Positions 1 through 7,760 of a DNA stretch of 32,543 bases are shown piece after piece. The notes under the pieces were generated by a model. It saw only the letters and a program-made list of their open reading frames with translations, did no database searches and was not told the DNA's origin. This stretch comes from JAGMES01 sp023128035 (lineage in GTDB: Bacteria; Bacillota; Halanaerobiia; DY22613): assembly GCA_030627905.1 (NCBI GenBank), contig DAOVRZ010000064.1:1-32543 (forward strand), read 5' to 3'. The translations under genes were made by a program, and so were the position numbers. Numbering within the stretch: the stretch's first letter is position 1; each line of letters opens with the position of its first letter.

Positions 1-2
1 TA

Positions 3-326
3 GACATTGAAAAATCGCATGCAAATGATGCTTTAGGTATTACAAAAATAAGCATAGAAAAAGAACATTGCAATATAAAAGATTGGAAAATAAAACCTCA
101 AAGAAGAAAAGCAAAATTTCAAGTGGATGAACTAGCAGGATTTAAGCATAGAGATTTAGTTAAGTACACTAAAAGAAACGGGTATACTTATATAGGATAT
201 ATTACTGCTATGTATCCTCAAAGAAACTGTGTTAATATAACTACTTTGGATGGCAAATCTTTAAAAAGATATGGGATTAAAAGACTAAAATTACTTTGGA
301 GGTTTAGTAAAATTTATTGGTTTTAA
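3..326 (+). CDS. IscB-like RNA-guided HNH/RuvC endonuclease, C-terminal part (5' end outside window)
   Basis: The frame is open from base 3 and has no start in the window, so this is the 3' end of a longer gene; the ATG-like codons inside (first plausible GTG at 123) are not real starts. The first residues read DIEKSHANDALGIT, matching the RuvC-III motif (His-Ala-x-Asp-Ala) of IscB, the transposon-encoded ancestor of Cas9. The rest is basic (WKIKPQRRKAKF) and ends with the IscB-type C-terminal fold: an SH3-like strand pattern with TLDGKSLKRYGIKRLKLL. Known for the family: IscB uses an omega-RNA encoded just upstream of the gene to cut DNA; that region would lie outside this window. The catalytic RuvC-I, bridge helix and HNH parts are also outside, so activity cannot be judged. 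A weak hairpin (TAGAC-TATAT-GTCTA) follows the stop. TnpB was considered, but TnpB has a zinc-ribbon tail that is absent here. Confidence 0.72.
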   Translation, partial: DIEKSHANDALGITKISIEKEHCNIKDWKIKPQRRKAKFQVDELAGFKHRDLVKYTKRNGYTYIGYITAMYPQRNCVNITTLDGKSLKRYGIKRLKLLWRFSKIYWF

Positions 327-378
327 TTAGACTATATGTCTATACTTTTATATGTTTTGAGAAGGAGGAGAAGAAATA

Positions 379-1539
379 ATGAAAGCAATTATAAACGGAA
401 AAGTGTACACAATGGCAGGAGAAGTACTAGAACAGGGAACAGTTTTAATGGAAGATGGTAAGATTGTGGCGGTAGGCAAAAATATTGAAATCCCTGCTGA
501 AGCAGAAGTAATTGATGCTATAGGAAAAATTGTGACACCTGGTATTATTGATGCACATACACATTTGGGAATTGGGGAAGAAGGAATTGGTTGGGAAGGA
601 AAGGACTATAATGAAGTCTCAGATCCTTTAACTGCCCGGATGAGAGCGATTGATGGAATTAATCCAGAAGAACAAGGCTTTAAGGATGCGATTATGGGTG
701 GAATCACCACTGTGATGACTGGCCCTGGAAGTGCGAATGTAATTGGTGGTGAAAATCTGGTTATAAAAACTCATGGCTGTATTATTGAAGAGATGATTCT
801 TCGTAATCCAGCTGGTTTAAAAGGTGCGTTTGGTGAAAACCCTAAACGGGTGTTTGGTACTAGAACTGTTCCGAAAGCTCCTGTAACAAGAATGGCAACT
901 GCTGCTCTGATGAGAGAAGCTTTAGTAAAGGCTCAGAACTATCTGAATAAAGTAGATCAGGCTGATAAAGATGGTAAGATGTTTGAGCGTGATCTGGAAA
1001 GTGAAAGTGTTGCAAGACTTTTGAAGAAAGAGATTCCTTTACGCGCACATGCTCATCGAGCTGATGATATTATGACTATTTTACGGATTGCAAAAGAGTT
1101 TGATATTAATGTAACTTTAGAACATTGTACAGAAGGTCATAAGATTGTAGAACAGATTGTTGAGGCTGGTGTGCCTGCTGTTGTTGGCCCTACTTTGACT
1201 GCTCGTTCTAAATATGAATTAAAAGATCGGACTTTTGAAACCCCAGGAATTTTAGCGAAAGCTGGGATAAAAGTTGCTCTAATGACTGACCATCCTGTGA
1301 TTCCAGTTCATTATCTTCCAATCTGTGCAGGTTTAGCTGTTCGTCACGGAATGCCTGAGATAGAAGCTATGAAGGCTATTACTATCAATGCTGCTGAAAT
1401 TTTAGGTGTTGATGATCGGGTTGGTAGTTTAGAGGTTGGTAAGGATGCGGATATTGTTATCTTTGATGGACATCCTTTGGAGACTATGACAAAGGTAGAG
1501 AAAGTGTTTATAAATGGTGAAGAAGTGTATAGTGAATAG
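379..1539 (+). CDS. metal-dependent amidohydrolase (imidazolonepropionase-like)
   Basis: A 386-residue amidohydrolase-superfamily enzyme. It has the N-terminal beta-sandwich (IINGKVYTM... VLMEDGKIVAVG), the DAHTHLG motif with metal-ligand histidines at 60 and 62, later His clusters (RAHAHRADD, LEHCTEGH), the TDHP aspartate motif, and the C-terminal closing segment GSLEVGKDADIVIFDG typical of imidazolonepropionase-like hydrolases. Length is normal. Such enzymes hydrolyse C-N bonds in cyclic amides or dipeptides; the substrate cannot be told from sequence. Start is the ATG at 379 behind a very strong GAAGGAGGAG site. It appears monocistronic, ending in a strong terminator at 1551-1589. No histidine-degradation genes are nearby, so a true HutI role is unlikely. 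Confidence 0.85.
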   Translation: MKAIINGKVYTMAGEVLEQGTVLMEDGKIVAVGKNIEIPAEAEVIDAIGKIVTPGIIDAHTHLGIGEEGIGWEGKDYNEVSDPLTARMRAIDGINPEEQGFKDAIMGGITTVMTGPGSANVIGGENLVIKTHGCIIEEMILRNPAGLKGAFGENPKRVFGTRTVPKAPVTRMATAALMREALVKAQNYLNKVDQADKDGKMFERDLESESVARLLKKEIPLRAHAHRADDIMTILRIAKEFDINVTLEHCTEGHKIVEQIVEAGVPAVVGPTLTARSKYELKDRTFETPGILAKAGIKVALMTDHPVIPVHYLPICAGLAVRHGMPEIEAMKAITINAAEILGVDDRVGSLEVGKDADIVIFDGHPLETMTKVEKVFINGEEVYSE

Positions 1540-1550
1540 GAGAGTATTAA

Positions 1551-1589
1551 CCCCCAATCTACAGCAATGTAGTTGGGGGTTTTCTTTTT
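1551..1589 (+). terminator. rho-independent terminator of the amidohydrolase gene
   Basis: Stem CCCCCAA/TTGGGGG continued by CTACA/TGTAG around a GCAA loop, followed directly by a T-rich run (TTTTCTTTTT). Confidence 0.9.
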
Positions 1590-1609
1590 ATTAATAAGCT
1601 GTCTTATTA

Positions 1610-2815
1610 CTAAGCCACAGCAGCATACAACAAAATTGGACGTAACTTACGGTAAATCTGTGGAAATTGACTGATTGATAGAGGGTTTACCCCACGCCCT
1701 AATTCTACTGTAAAGCCAGGGCGACGCCAATCAAGTATAAACCAATCACGATATCCTGCATCACTGAGCACATATTGAATAGGTTGATATCCACTAATCT
1801 TTCTCATGTTTTCAACAATAACTCGGCTGACTGGTGGTTCGTAACCTCGATATCCCCAATAGATTACTTCTCCTTGAGTATGTACTGCCACTACTAAGCG
1901 GAAATTATGGGAGTATGTAAAATTACCAATTGCTTTGGATTCAGGTTCTGAAAAAGGATAAGGCCCTGGGTAATCTCTGTAATAAGGGCGGTTAACCGGG
2001 GCGCGAGCTTTTTCCTCTTGCCAAAAGGCAGGAAACTGGTCGTTTAAATCTACACCTCTAATATTTGCTTTCCACCTATTGAAATTTGTTGAGCCATTGT
2101 TTGCAGAGATAACGGTATTATAATAAGGGTTGGATGGAGAAATACCTTGAGTTACTAATTGAACGCCATCTGGATTAGCCATAGGCATTATCCAAATGCT
2201 TACTTGATTAAATAGATTACGGATATTATAGCCGTTGAGATTTTTATTTTGTGTGTATGCTTCGGCATATTCTTCGATAAATTTCAACAGTAAAGGAGTA
2301 GTAATCCATTCATTAGCATGTATTGCACCTTGATAGTGAACTTCTCTTGAACCTTTACCTAAACGTACTACGTATAAGTTTCGTTCTTCAACTGATTTTC
2401 CTACAGATTGAAATTTTAAGAATGGATACTTGGTTTGAAGTTGCCGGATATCAGTTAACATTTCATCATATCCATATTGAGGAGAAGGCTTGACAATTGG
2501 CTCTGTTATAGGCTTACTAACGGGAATGCGAATTTTTTGTCCAATAAATAAAGAGTTTGGAGAAATAATATCTGGATTGGTAGCCAGAATGCTATTAACT
2601 GTAATTCCAAATTTATTAGCAATTGCATAAAGAGAATCACCAGGTTGAACAATATAAACTTGTTCTCCTTTTTCTGGAATCGTAATAACCTGACCAAGAA
2701 AAAGTGTATTAGAATCTGTAATTTGTGGATTTGCAGAAAGTATATCATCAATACTGATGCCAAAATGTTTTGCTATAGTATATAAACTATCCCCACTTTT
2801 AATTGTATATTTCAA
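1610..2815 (-). CDS. LysM-LysM-M14 peptidase, gamma-D-glutamyl-L-diamino acid endopeptidase I type
   Basis: With the TTG start at 2815, preceded by GGAGGTGG, the product is 401 residues and begins MKYTIKSGDSLY; an ATG 54 bases upstream lacks a ribosome site and would add an odd leader. Two LysM peptidoglycan-binding domains lie at about 2-47 and 53-98, each ending in the L.iGQ.I.IP pattern, followed by an M14 zinc carboxypeptidase domain (about 115-400). Zinc and catalytic elements visible are HANEW (His and Glu), a later His in VVAVHTQGEVIYWG, and the catalytic Glu in FTVELGRG. The HTQGE-IYW motif and the LysM pair match the Lysinibacillus sphaericus endopeptidase I family, which cuts the gamma-D-Glu-diaminopimelate bond in cell-wall peptides. 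There is no signal peptide. It stands alone between two plus-strand genes. A role in spore or wall peptide turnover is inferred. Confidence 0.87.
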   Translation of the reverse strand: MKYTIKSGDSLYTIAKHFGISIDDILSANPQITDSNTLFLGQVITIPEKGEQVYIVQPGDSLYAIANKFGITVNSILATNPDIISPNSLFIGQKIRIPVSKPITEPIVKPSPQYGYDEMLTDIRQLQTKYPFLKFQSVGKSVEERNLYVVRLGKGSREVHYQGAIHANEWITTPLLLKFIEEYAEAYTQNKNLNGYNIRNLFNQVSIWIMPMANPDGVQLVTQGISPSNPYYNTVISANNGSTNFNRWKANIRGVDLNDQFPAFWQEEKARAPVNRPYYRDYPGPYPFSEPESKAIGNFTYSHNFRLVVAVHTQGEVIYWGYRGYEPPVSRVIVENMRKISGYQPIQYVLSDAGYRDWFILDWRRPGFTVELGRGVNPLSISQFPQIYRKLRPILLYAAVA

Positions 2816-2986
2816 AAGATACCACCTCCATAAACATAAAGTACTATATGTTATGCTAAAGGATAGCAAATGGAATCAAATAAATTCAAATTAAACAATT
2901 TGATTATTATAAGGTAAATTGAGTTTTTTTGTTGGACTACCAGTATTTATCTAATTTAATGGGTGCATTATTACCTACATATGTGA

Positions 2987-2992
2987 TACAAT
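2987..2992 (+). promoter_or_regulatory. candidate extended -10 element for the AMIN/glycosidase gene
   Basis: TGA-TACAAT, an extended -10 (TGn) element about 35 bases ahead of the start codon. No good -35 box is seen at the usual distance, so the call is tentative. Confidence 0.35.
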
Positions 2993-3027
2993 ATAAATGT
3001 AATAGCTAATAGTGAGGTGAATTGATC

Positions 3028-4467
3028 ATGAAGAAATTTTTCGGAAGAAATTTAAGGTTACTTGTTTTGGTATTTATGCTTGTTCTTATGATGGTTTTTG
3101 TGCTACCAGTGTATTCTGAAGAGATTGGTGATCAACCTCTTCTTCAAAAGGTAGATATTATTCCAGAAAATGATAAGATTCGAATTCAGATGTATTTTGA
3201 TCAGGTAGTTGAATTTGATGATTTTTCTTTATCTAATCCAGAACGATTTGTTGTAGATTTGAAAAATGCAGAGTATATTACATGGTATCAACAATTAAGT
3301 GTTGAAGATTCATTATTAAAGCAAATAAGAATTTTTCATCATCAAAATGGATTGAGAATGGTTGTAGAATTAAATTATGATGGACCATGGTATGAACTTT
3401 TCTGGCATAATGCCGAGAATAGATTGGAGATGGTTATTCATCGTAAGTTTAATAGCAAAGAGTCGATTAATTTAGCTGATGGTGTAAAGTATTATCAGAT
3501 CAGACAAGGGCTAAATGCTGGCCCAGTATTGGTTCAAGCCTTAGATATCGAAATTTCATTCTCCGTTCCAAAAATAAAATTAAAGACTTCGTTTAAAAGT
3601 GGTGGTGTAAGAGGATTTTCAAAAGTAAGTGATCTGGCAAGACAAGAAGAGGGTATTGCTGGAATTAATGGGGGATATTTTGGCCCTGACGGGCTTCCTT
3701 TAGGTCTTTTAATTCAAGATGGAAAATTGATGAGTTTGCCAATTAATAATAGAACTGCGTGGGGAATTGATAAAGATGGAAATATGAGAATGGAGCAGGT
3801 AGATTTTGAAGCTGATGTGACAATTGATGGAATTTGCCATTATCTATCTGGTTATAACCGTTCACGTTATTCTGATCAACTTATCTTATATTCTTCAGCT
3901 TATGGTCAGCGAACTGGCACTAATCTATGGGGATATGAGGTTGTGATTAAAGATGGTGAGGTTATCAATACTCAGCTAGGAAATAGTGAGATCCCTGAAG
4001 ATAGTTTCGTTTTATCTGGTCATGGTATTTTCAAAACTTTACTTAAGGGATTGAAAGTAGGAGATAAAGTGATGATAAATTTGAAGCTCACTCCAGATTG
4101 GATTGAAGAAGATATTGTCCAAGCCATTGGTGGGGGGCCTAAGTTAGTTGAAAATGGAATCATCAGAATTACTGGAGAAGAAGAGAAGTTTTTGCCAGAT
4201 ATTTTAACTGGAAGGGCGCCAAGAACAGCTCTAGGGATAACTCCGAAGGGGCATCTTTTGATGGTAGTTGTTGATGGCCGTTCTCAATTTAGTATCGGTA
4301 TGACTTTACAGGAATTGGCCGAATTAATGATTTCAATGGGAGCCAGTCAAGCTATGAATTTAGATGGTGGTAAATCATCTACTTTGGTAATTAGAGATAA
4401 AGTCTTTAATTCACCACCGAATGGAGAAATTTTCGTTCATAATGGATTGATAGTGAAGATTAATTAG
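3028..4467 (+). CDS. secreted AMIN-domain and phosphodiester-glycosidase (NAGPA-like) protein
   Basis: ATG at 3028 fits the GAGGTGA ribosome site; a TTG six bases upstream is too close to it. The 479-residue product has a basic N-terminus and a long hydrophobic signal or anchor segment (about 11-30, ending near VYSEE). An AMIN domain follows at about 37-120 (PLLQKVDIIPENDKIRIQ... NPERFVVDL), a fold that binds peptidoglycan or targets proteins to the envelope. The C-terminal half is a phosphodiester glycosidase domain of the uncovering-enzyme type (PF09992): GINGGYFGPDGLPLGLL, PRTALGITPKG and MNLDGGKSSTLV are its conserved blocks. Enzymes of this fold remove or transfer sugar-phosphate decorations; the envelope substrate here is unknown. 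It ends in a hairpin shared with the convergent downstream gene. Confidence 0.85.
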   Translation: MKKFFGRNLRLLVLVFMLVLMMVFVLPVYSEEIGDQPLLQKVDIIPENDKIRIQMYFDQVVEFDDFSLSNPERFVVDLKNAEYITWYQQLSVEDSLLKQIRIFHHQNGLRMVVELNYDGPWYELFWHNAENRLEMVIHRKFNSKESINLADGVKYYQIRQGLNAGPVLVQALDIEISFSVPKIKLKTSFKSGGVRGFSKVSDLARQEEGIAGINGGYFGPDGLPLGLLIQDGKLMSLPINNRTAWGIDKDGNMRMEQVDFEADVTIDGICHYLSGYNRSRYSDQLILYSSAYGQRTGTNLWGYEVVIKDGEVINTQLGNSEIPEDSFVLSGHGIFKTLLKGLKVGDKVMINLKLTPDWIEEDIVQAIGGGPKLVENGIIRITGEEEKFLPDILTGRAPRTALGITPKGHLLMVVVDGRSQFSIGMTLQELAELMISMGASQAMNLDGGKSSTLVIRDKVFNSPPNGEIFVHNGLIVKIN

Positions 4468-4470
4468 AAC

Positions 4471-4508
4471 AAAAAAAGTTCCATCTAAAAATAGGTGGAA
4501 CTTTTTTT
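4471..4508. terminator. bidirectional terminator between convergent genes
   Basis: AAAAAAAGTTCCA and TGGAACTTTTTTT flank a 12-base loop, so both strands have a stem followed by a T-run. It serves the plus-strand AMIN/glycosidase gene and the minus-strand gene ending at 4507. Confidence 0.9.
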
Positions 4509-4764
4509 ATGGGATATTTTTTGCTTGAATTTGGTTTAAATCTGCTAATCTTTTTAAGTGTATTTGACTATCGCTTAATTTTTCTACAGGAACGAAGACT
4601 TTAATCTTTTCCTTTTTATCATGGAGATAATCATGGTGCCGAGATGATGTTGTTGTGCAAACATTTACATCAATCCCTTTGCTTTCTAGTATAGCACGGA
4701 GAAAATTGATCTCTAATAACGAATCAGAAATATAAAAACATACCCACTTTTTGTTTTCTACCAC
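4507..4764 (-). CDS. small DUF2007-like putative signal-transducing protein
   Basis: An 85-residue soluble protein starting at a GTG (4764) behind GGTGA. The arrangement VCFYISDSLLEINFLRAILESKGIDVNV, a short strand followed by a helix carrying a neighbouring L..ILES.GI motif, then VFVPVEKLSDSQIHLKRL, resembles the small beta-alpha-beta DUF2007 ('putative signal transducing protein') family. In that family E-x-x-x-L...L...GI and a late VxVPxExxxxAxxxL block are typical. The assignment is weak because the protein is short. It lies alone, convergent with the AMIN/glycosidase gene and divergent from the tsaE operon. Function is unknown. Confidence 0.6.
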   Translation of the reverse strand: MVENKKWVCFYISDSLLEINFLRAILESKGIDVNVCTTTSSRHHDYLHDKKEKIKVFVPVEKLSDSQIHLKRLADLNQIQAKNIP

Positions 4765-4841
4765 AATATCACCAGCTTTCTATCTATTGTATGTATTCTA
4801 CATTTAATGGAAAACTCCTTCTTTTTTGTAGTAGAACTTTG

Positions 4842-4870
4842 TTGACGGAGTTGGTAAAATATATTATAAT
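4842..4870 (+). promoter_or_regulatory. sigma-A type promoter of the tsaE operon
   Basis: TTGACG at 4842-4847, a 17-base spacer, and a consensus TATAAT at 4865-4870, 57 bases ahead of the tsaE start. Confidence 0.85.
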
Positions 4871-4927
4871 TTTAATAGCTATATCTGGAAAAACTAATAA
4901 AAGATTTTAGATTGGGGGCAAAATTTG

Positions 4928-5398
4928 ATGTTTATATATACAACAAATTCACCCGAAGATACGATTCAGTTTGGCAATAAAATAGGTAATATTCTTAAAC
5001 CTGGGATGATACTCTTACTTTATGGTGATTTAGGAGCAGGAAAAACCTGTCTTGCAAGTGGAATCTTGAAATCTCTAGGAGTTAATGAGTATGTGACAAG
5101 CCCTACCTTTACTTTGGTTAATGAATATGAAGGTAGATTATCTGTTGCTCATTTTGATTTATATCGTCTTAATGAACCGGAAGAGCTTTATGATATTGGT
5201 TTTGAAGAATACTTATATGGAGAAAGAGTAGTACTAATTGAATGGCCTGAACGAGGAGGAGAAATGATTCCTTCTACTTATCTCAAGGTTGAGATTACGG
5301 GCTTTGAGAATCAACGAGAGATACGTTTGGAATCTGTGGGTGAAGAATATGAAGGTCTAGTGAAGGAGTTGGAAAATTTTGCTTGTACTGGGAATTGA
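4928..5398 (+). CDS. tsaE: TsaE, tRNA t6A37 biosynthesis ATPase
   Basis: A 156-residue P-loop ATPase of the TsaE/YjeE family, with Walker A GDLGAGKT at 33-40, the family block TSPTFTLVNEY, HFDLYRL, and IEWPERG (Walker B/WPE motif). TsaE joins TsaB and TsaD to turn over the complex that attaches threonylcarbamoyl to A37 of ANN-decoding tRNAs. Start is the ATG at 4928, nine bases after GGGGG; the TTG at 4925 is also possible. First gene of the operon. Its 3' end overlaps tsaB by 20 bases, indicating translational coupling. Confidence 0.95.
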   Translation: MFIYTTNSPEDTIQFGNKIGNILKPGMILLLYGDLGAGKTCLASGILKSLGVNEYVTSPTFTLVNEYEGRLSVAHFDLYRLNEPEELYDIGFEEYLYGERVVLIEWPERGGEMIPSTYLKVEITGFENQREIRLESVGEEYEGLVKELENFACTGN

Positions 5399-6089
5399 TA
5401 CTTCCACCAAAGTTGGTGGTTTGGGAGTGTATGATAGTGAAAAAGGTTTGATTGGAGAACATAATTTGACATTGGAGCGAACTCATTCAGAGAGGTTAAT
5501 GCCAGCTTTGCAGAACCTTTTGCAGGAACTTAAGATCAGTGTGCACGATTTAGATGGTATTGCTGTCACTGTGGGACCGGGTTCTTTTACAGGTGTGCGC
5601 ATTGGGGTGACTACGGCAAAAACGCTGGCCCAGATTACAGATCAACCTATTATTGGTGTATCAACTTTAGAAGTAACAGCTTTTAATCTTGCAATGACTT
5701 CTGGGTTGATTATTCCAATCATGGATGCACGGAATAGGCGAGTTTATACGGCTAGATTCAGAGGGAGCCATTCAGGGCTTAAACGACTGAGTGATGATAC
5801 TAGTTGTACAATTGATGAATTGATCGATGAGTTAAATAATCAAGATGGTCTGATCTATTTTGTTGGAGATGCTATCACACTTTATGATGAATTTATCCAT
5901 TCAGGGTTAGAGGAGAGAGCAGTTTTTCCACCTAAAGTAATGAATCACCCAAAAGGGGGAACTGTGGCTGAGATGGGGTGTATAGCTTTCGTGAGAGGTG
6001 AAAAAGATGATCTGTATGCTCTAACACCTAATTATCTGAAACCCTCTCAGGCTGAAATTAACTGGCAAAAGAGACATGGAAGTAGGTGA
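5379..6089 (+). CDS. tsaB: TsaB, tRNA t6A37 biosynthesis scaffold protein
   Basis: A 236-residue ASKHA-fold protein (YeaZ). The N-terminus MLVLGIDTSTKVGGLGV and the block VGPGSFTGVRIGVTTAKTLAQ are diagnostic. It is an inactive paralogue of TsaD that dimerises with it in the t6A-forming complex. Translation starts at a TTG (5379) ten bases after AAGGAG and inside the end of tsaE, which suggests coupled, modest expression. Length and C-terminus (PNYLKPSQAE) are normal for the family. Confidence 0.95.
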   Translation: MLVLGIDTSTKVGGLGVYDSEKGLIGEHNLTLERTHSERLMPALQNLLQELKISVHDLDGIAVTVGPGSFTGVRIGVTTAKTLAQITDQPIIGVSTLEVTAFNLAMTSGLIIPIMDARNRRVYTARFRGSHSGLKRLSDDTSCTIDELIDELNNQDGLIYFVGDAITLYDEFIHSGLEERAVFPPKVMNHPKGGTVAEMGCIAFVRGEKDDLYALTPNYLKPSQAEINWQKRHGSR

Positions 6090-6093
6090 GTGG

Positions 6094-6561
6094 ATGATTC
6101 CGATTACGATTGATCAGATGAATTTTAAGGATTTAGATCAAGTTTTAGAGATAGAAACGGCTTCTTTTACAGATTCCTGGACTTTCCAATCTTTTGAGAC
6201 GGAGATTAGTGGCAAAAATCCTTTTGCATACTATCTGGTAGCCCGCCAAGGGGATGAGGTGATTGCTTATCTAGGAGTATGGTTAATTTTAAATGAGGCT
6301 CATATCACTAATATTGCAGTGAAGCCATCCAGGCGAAAAAAAGGGATTGCTGAAAAGTTGTTGAATTTCTTTTTTAAGAAAGCTGAACTAAAAAATATAG
6401 ATGCTATTACCTTGGAAGTTAGAATGAGTAATGAACCGGCTCAGAAACTGTATCGGAAATTAGGATTTGTGGAAAAGGGGATACGTCCAAAGTATTATCA
6501 GAATAACAATGAAGATGCTTTGATTATGTGGAAATTTTTAAAAAGTTACGAAATAGATTAG
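6094..6561 (+). CDS. rimI: RimI-like ribosomal protein S18-alanine N-acetyltransferase
   Basis: A GNAT acetyltransferase of 155 residues from the ATG at 6094 (behind AGGTGAG). An in-frame ATG at 6076 lies within the end of tsaB and has a poorer site. Visible family features are IETASFTDSWTFQSFETEI, ITNIAVKPSRRKKGIAEKLL (acetyl-CoA pyrophosphate loop, RRxxGIA) and ARMSNEPA-like EVRMSNEPAQKLYRKLGFVEKGIRPKYY. RimI acetylates the N-terminus of S18 and sits between tsaB and tsaD in many Bacillota, as here. A hairpin follows the gene. Confidence 0.93.
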   Translation: MIPITIDQMNFKDLDQVLEIETASFTDSWTFQSFETEISGKNPFAYYLVARQGDEVIAYLGVWLILNEAHITNIAVKPSRRKKGIAEKLLNFFFKKAELKNIDAITLEVRMSNEPAQKLYRKLGFVEKGIRPKYYQNNNEDALIMWKFLKSYEID

Positions 6562-6563
6562 TA

Positions 6564-6586
6564 AGCAGGGAGTAATCCCTGCTTTT
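6564..6586 (+). terminator. hairpin between rimI and tsaD, weak terminator or attenuator
   Basis: A perfect 8-bp stem AGCAGGGA/TCCCTGCT with a GTAA loop, but only a short T-run (TTTT including the stem end). Partial termination would lower tsaD expression relative to the upstream genes. Confidence 0.6.
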
Positions 6587-6610
6587 CAGTATGAGAAAGG
6601 GGTAACATGT

Positions 6611-7624
6611 ATGGCAGAGGATGTATATATTTTAGGAATTGAAACGAGTTGTGATGAAACCGCTGCAGCAGTAATAAAAAACGGAAGAGAAATTTTGTCA
6701 AATGTGATTGCTTCACAGGTTGACTGGCATCAAAAATTTGGAGGGGTCGTGCCAGAAATTGCTTCCCGTAAACATGTGGAATTGATTAATCCGGTGCTAA
6801 CTGAATCGATTGAAAAATCAGGGATTGATTGGTCAGATTTAGATGGTATTGCTGTAACCTATGGACCAGGATTAGTAGGTGGTCTTTTGGTAGGAATTTC
6901 TGCTGCCAAAGCATTGGCTTTGGCTTTGAATATTCCTCTTATCCCTGTTAACCATCTGACAGGTCATATTTATGCAAATTTTTTAACTGGAGAAGATATT
7001 AAACCCCCTGTTGTCTGTCTAACAGTTTCTGGTGGACATACGAATTTACTCTATTTTGAGGATCTGAGCAATTATCAGATTCTGGGACGAACAAGGGATG
7101 ATGCAGCAGGAGAGGCTTTTGATAAGATAGCTAGGGTTTTGGGTTTGGGATATCCTGGAGGGCCTAGGATTGAGAGACTGGCCAGAGAAGGTAATGAATA
7201 TGCAATTGAATTACCAAGACCTTTATTGAACCAGAAGCATTATGATTTTAGCTTCAGTGGTTTGAAAACAGCAGTATTAAATTATATCAATAAGCGGAAT
7301 CAAAAGGATGAAGAGATTCCTGCTGCTGATCTTGCGGCCTCTTTTCAGCGTACAGTGATAGATATTCTTAAAGCTAGAATTGTAAAAGCTGTTAAGGAAA
7401 AAAAGGTCAAGAATGTAATATTATCAGGTGGGGTTGCTGCTAATGGACGTTTTAGGGTGCTATTGAAAGAAGATCTGGATAATTTAGGTGTAGGCTTATA
7501 TTTTCCCTCTCCGATTCTGTGTACTGATAATGGTGCAATGATAGGTTCGGTAGGATATTTCATGTTAAAAAAAGGTATAATTGGGAATTTAGAATTGAAC
7601 GCCATCCCGAATTTGCAACTCTAG
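6611..7624 (+). CDS. tsaD: TsaD, tRNA N6-threonylcarbamoyladenosine transferase catalytic subunit
   Basis: 337 residues, the normal TsaD (Gcp/YgjD) length. Conserved blocks are ILGIETSCDETAAAV, VVPEIASRKHVE, the metal-binding HLTGH (HxxxH type), VSGGHTNLLYF, GEAFDKIARVLGLGYPGG, FSFSGLKTAV and LSGGVAANGRFR, and CTDNGAMIG near the end. It transfers the threonylcarbamoyl group from threonylcarbamoyl-AMP to A37 of tRNA. The ATG at 6611 follows AAAGGGG. It is the last gene of the tsaE-tsaB-rimI-tsaD operon. The stop codon is followed at once by the DnaA-box cluster. Confidence 0.97.
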   Translation: MAEDVYILGIETSCDETAAAVIKNGREILSNVIASQVDWHQKFGGVVPEIASRKHVELINPVLTESIEKSGIDWSDLDGIAVTYGPGLVGGLLVGISAAKALALALNIPLIPVNHLTGHIYANFLTGEDIKPPVVCLTVSGGHTNLLYFEDLSNYQILGRTRDDAAGEAFDKIARVLGLGYPGGPRIERLAREGNEYAIELPRPLLNQKHYDFSFSGLKTAVLNYINKRNQKDEEIPAADLAASFQRTVIDILKARIVKAVKEKKVKNVILSGGVAANGRFRVLLKEDLDNLGVGLYFPSPILCTDNGAMIGSVGYFMLKKGIIGNLELNAIPNLQL

Positions 7625-7751
7625 TGTGGATAAGTAGGTCAAAATCTGTGGATAAATGTGGATAAGTCCTGTGGCTTGTGGATATATCATGGTTTGTAAT
7701 GTGGATAGTTGTGTGAAAAAATAGTGCACAGGTTGTGGAAAATGTGGATAG
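7625..7751 (-). promoter_or_regulatory. DnaA-box cluster
   Basis: The 136-base gap between tsaD and the radical SAM gene contains three perfect TGTGGATAA 9-mers (complement of the DnaA box TTATCCACA) at 7625, 7647 and 7657. Four one-mismatch copies start at 7677 (TGTGGATAT), 7700 (TGTGGATAG), 7734 (TGTGGAAAA) and 7743 (TGTGGATAG). All point the same way. Chance occurrence of such a set is very unlikely in AT-rich sequence. There is no AT-rich unwinding element or dnaA/dnaN gene, so it is more likely a titration or regulatory cluster than oriC. The last box abuts the ribosome site of the next gene, so DnaA could also repress that gene. Confidence 0.82.
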
Positions 7752-7760
7752 GAGCGAAAA

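Noticed and set aside
2816..2869. Upstream ATG start for the LysM-M14 peptidase
   Set aside because: The 18 extra residues lie across the ribosome site GGAGGTGG used by the TTG at 2815 and do not form a signal peptide.
7625..7751. Direct repeats between tsaD and the radical SAM gene as a CRISPR array or oriC
   Set aside because: Units are only 9 bases, spacing is irregular (10-34 bases), and the unit is the DnaA box. No AT-rich unwinding region, dnaA or dnaN is present, so neither CRISPR nor a full origin is supported.
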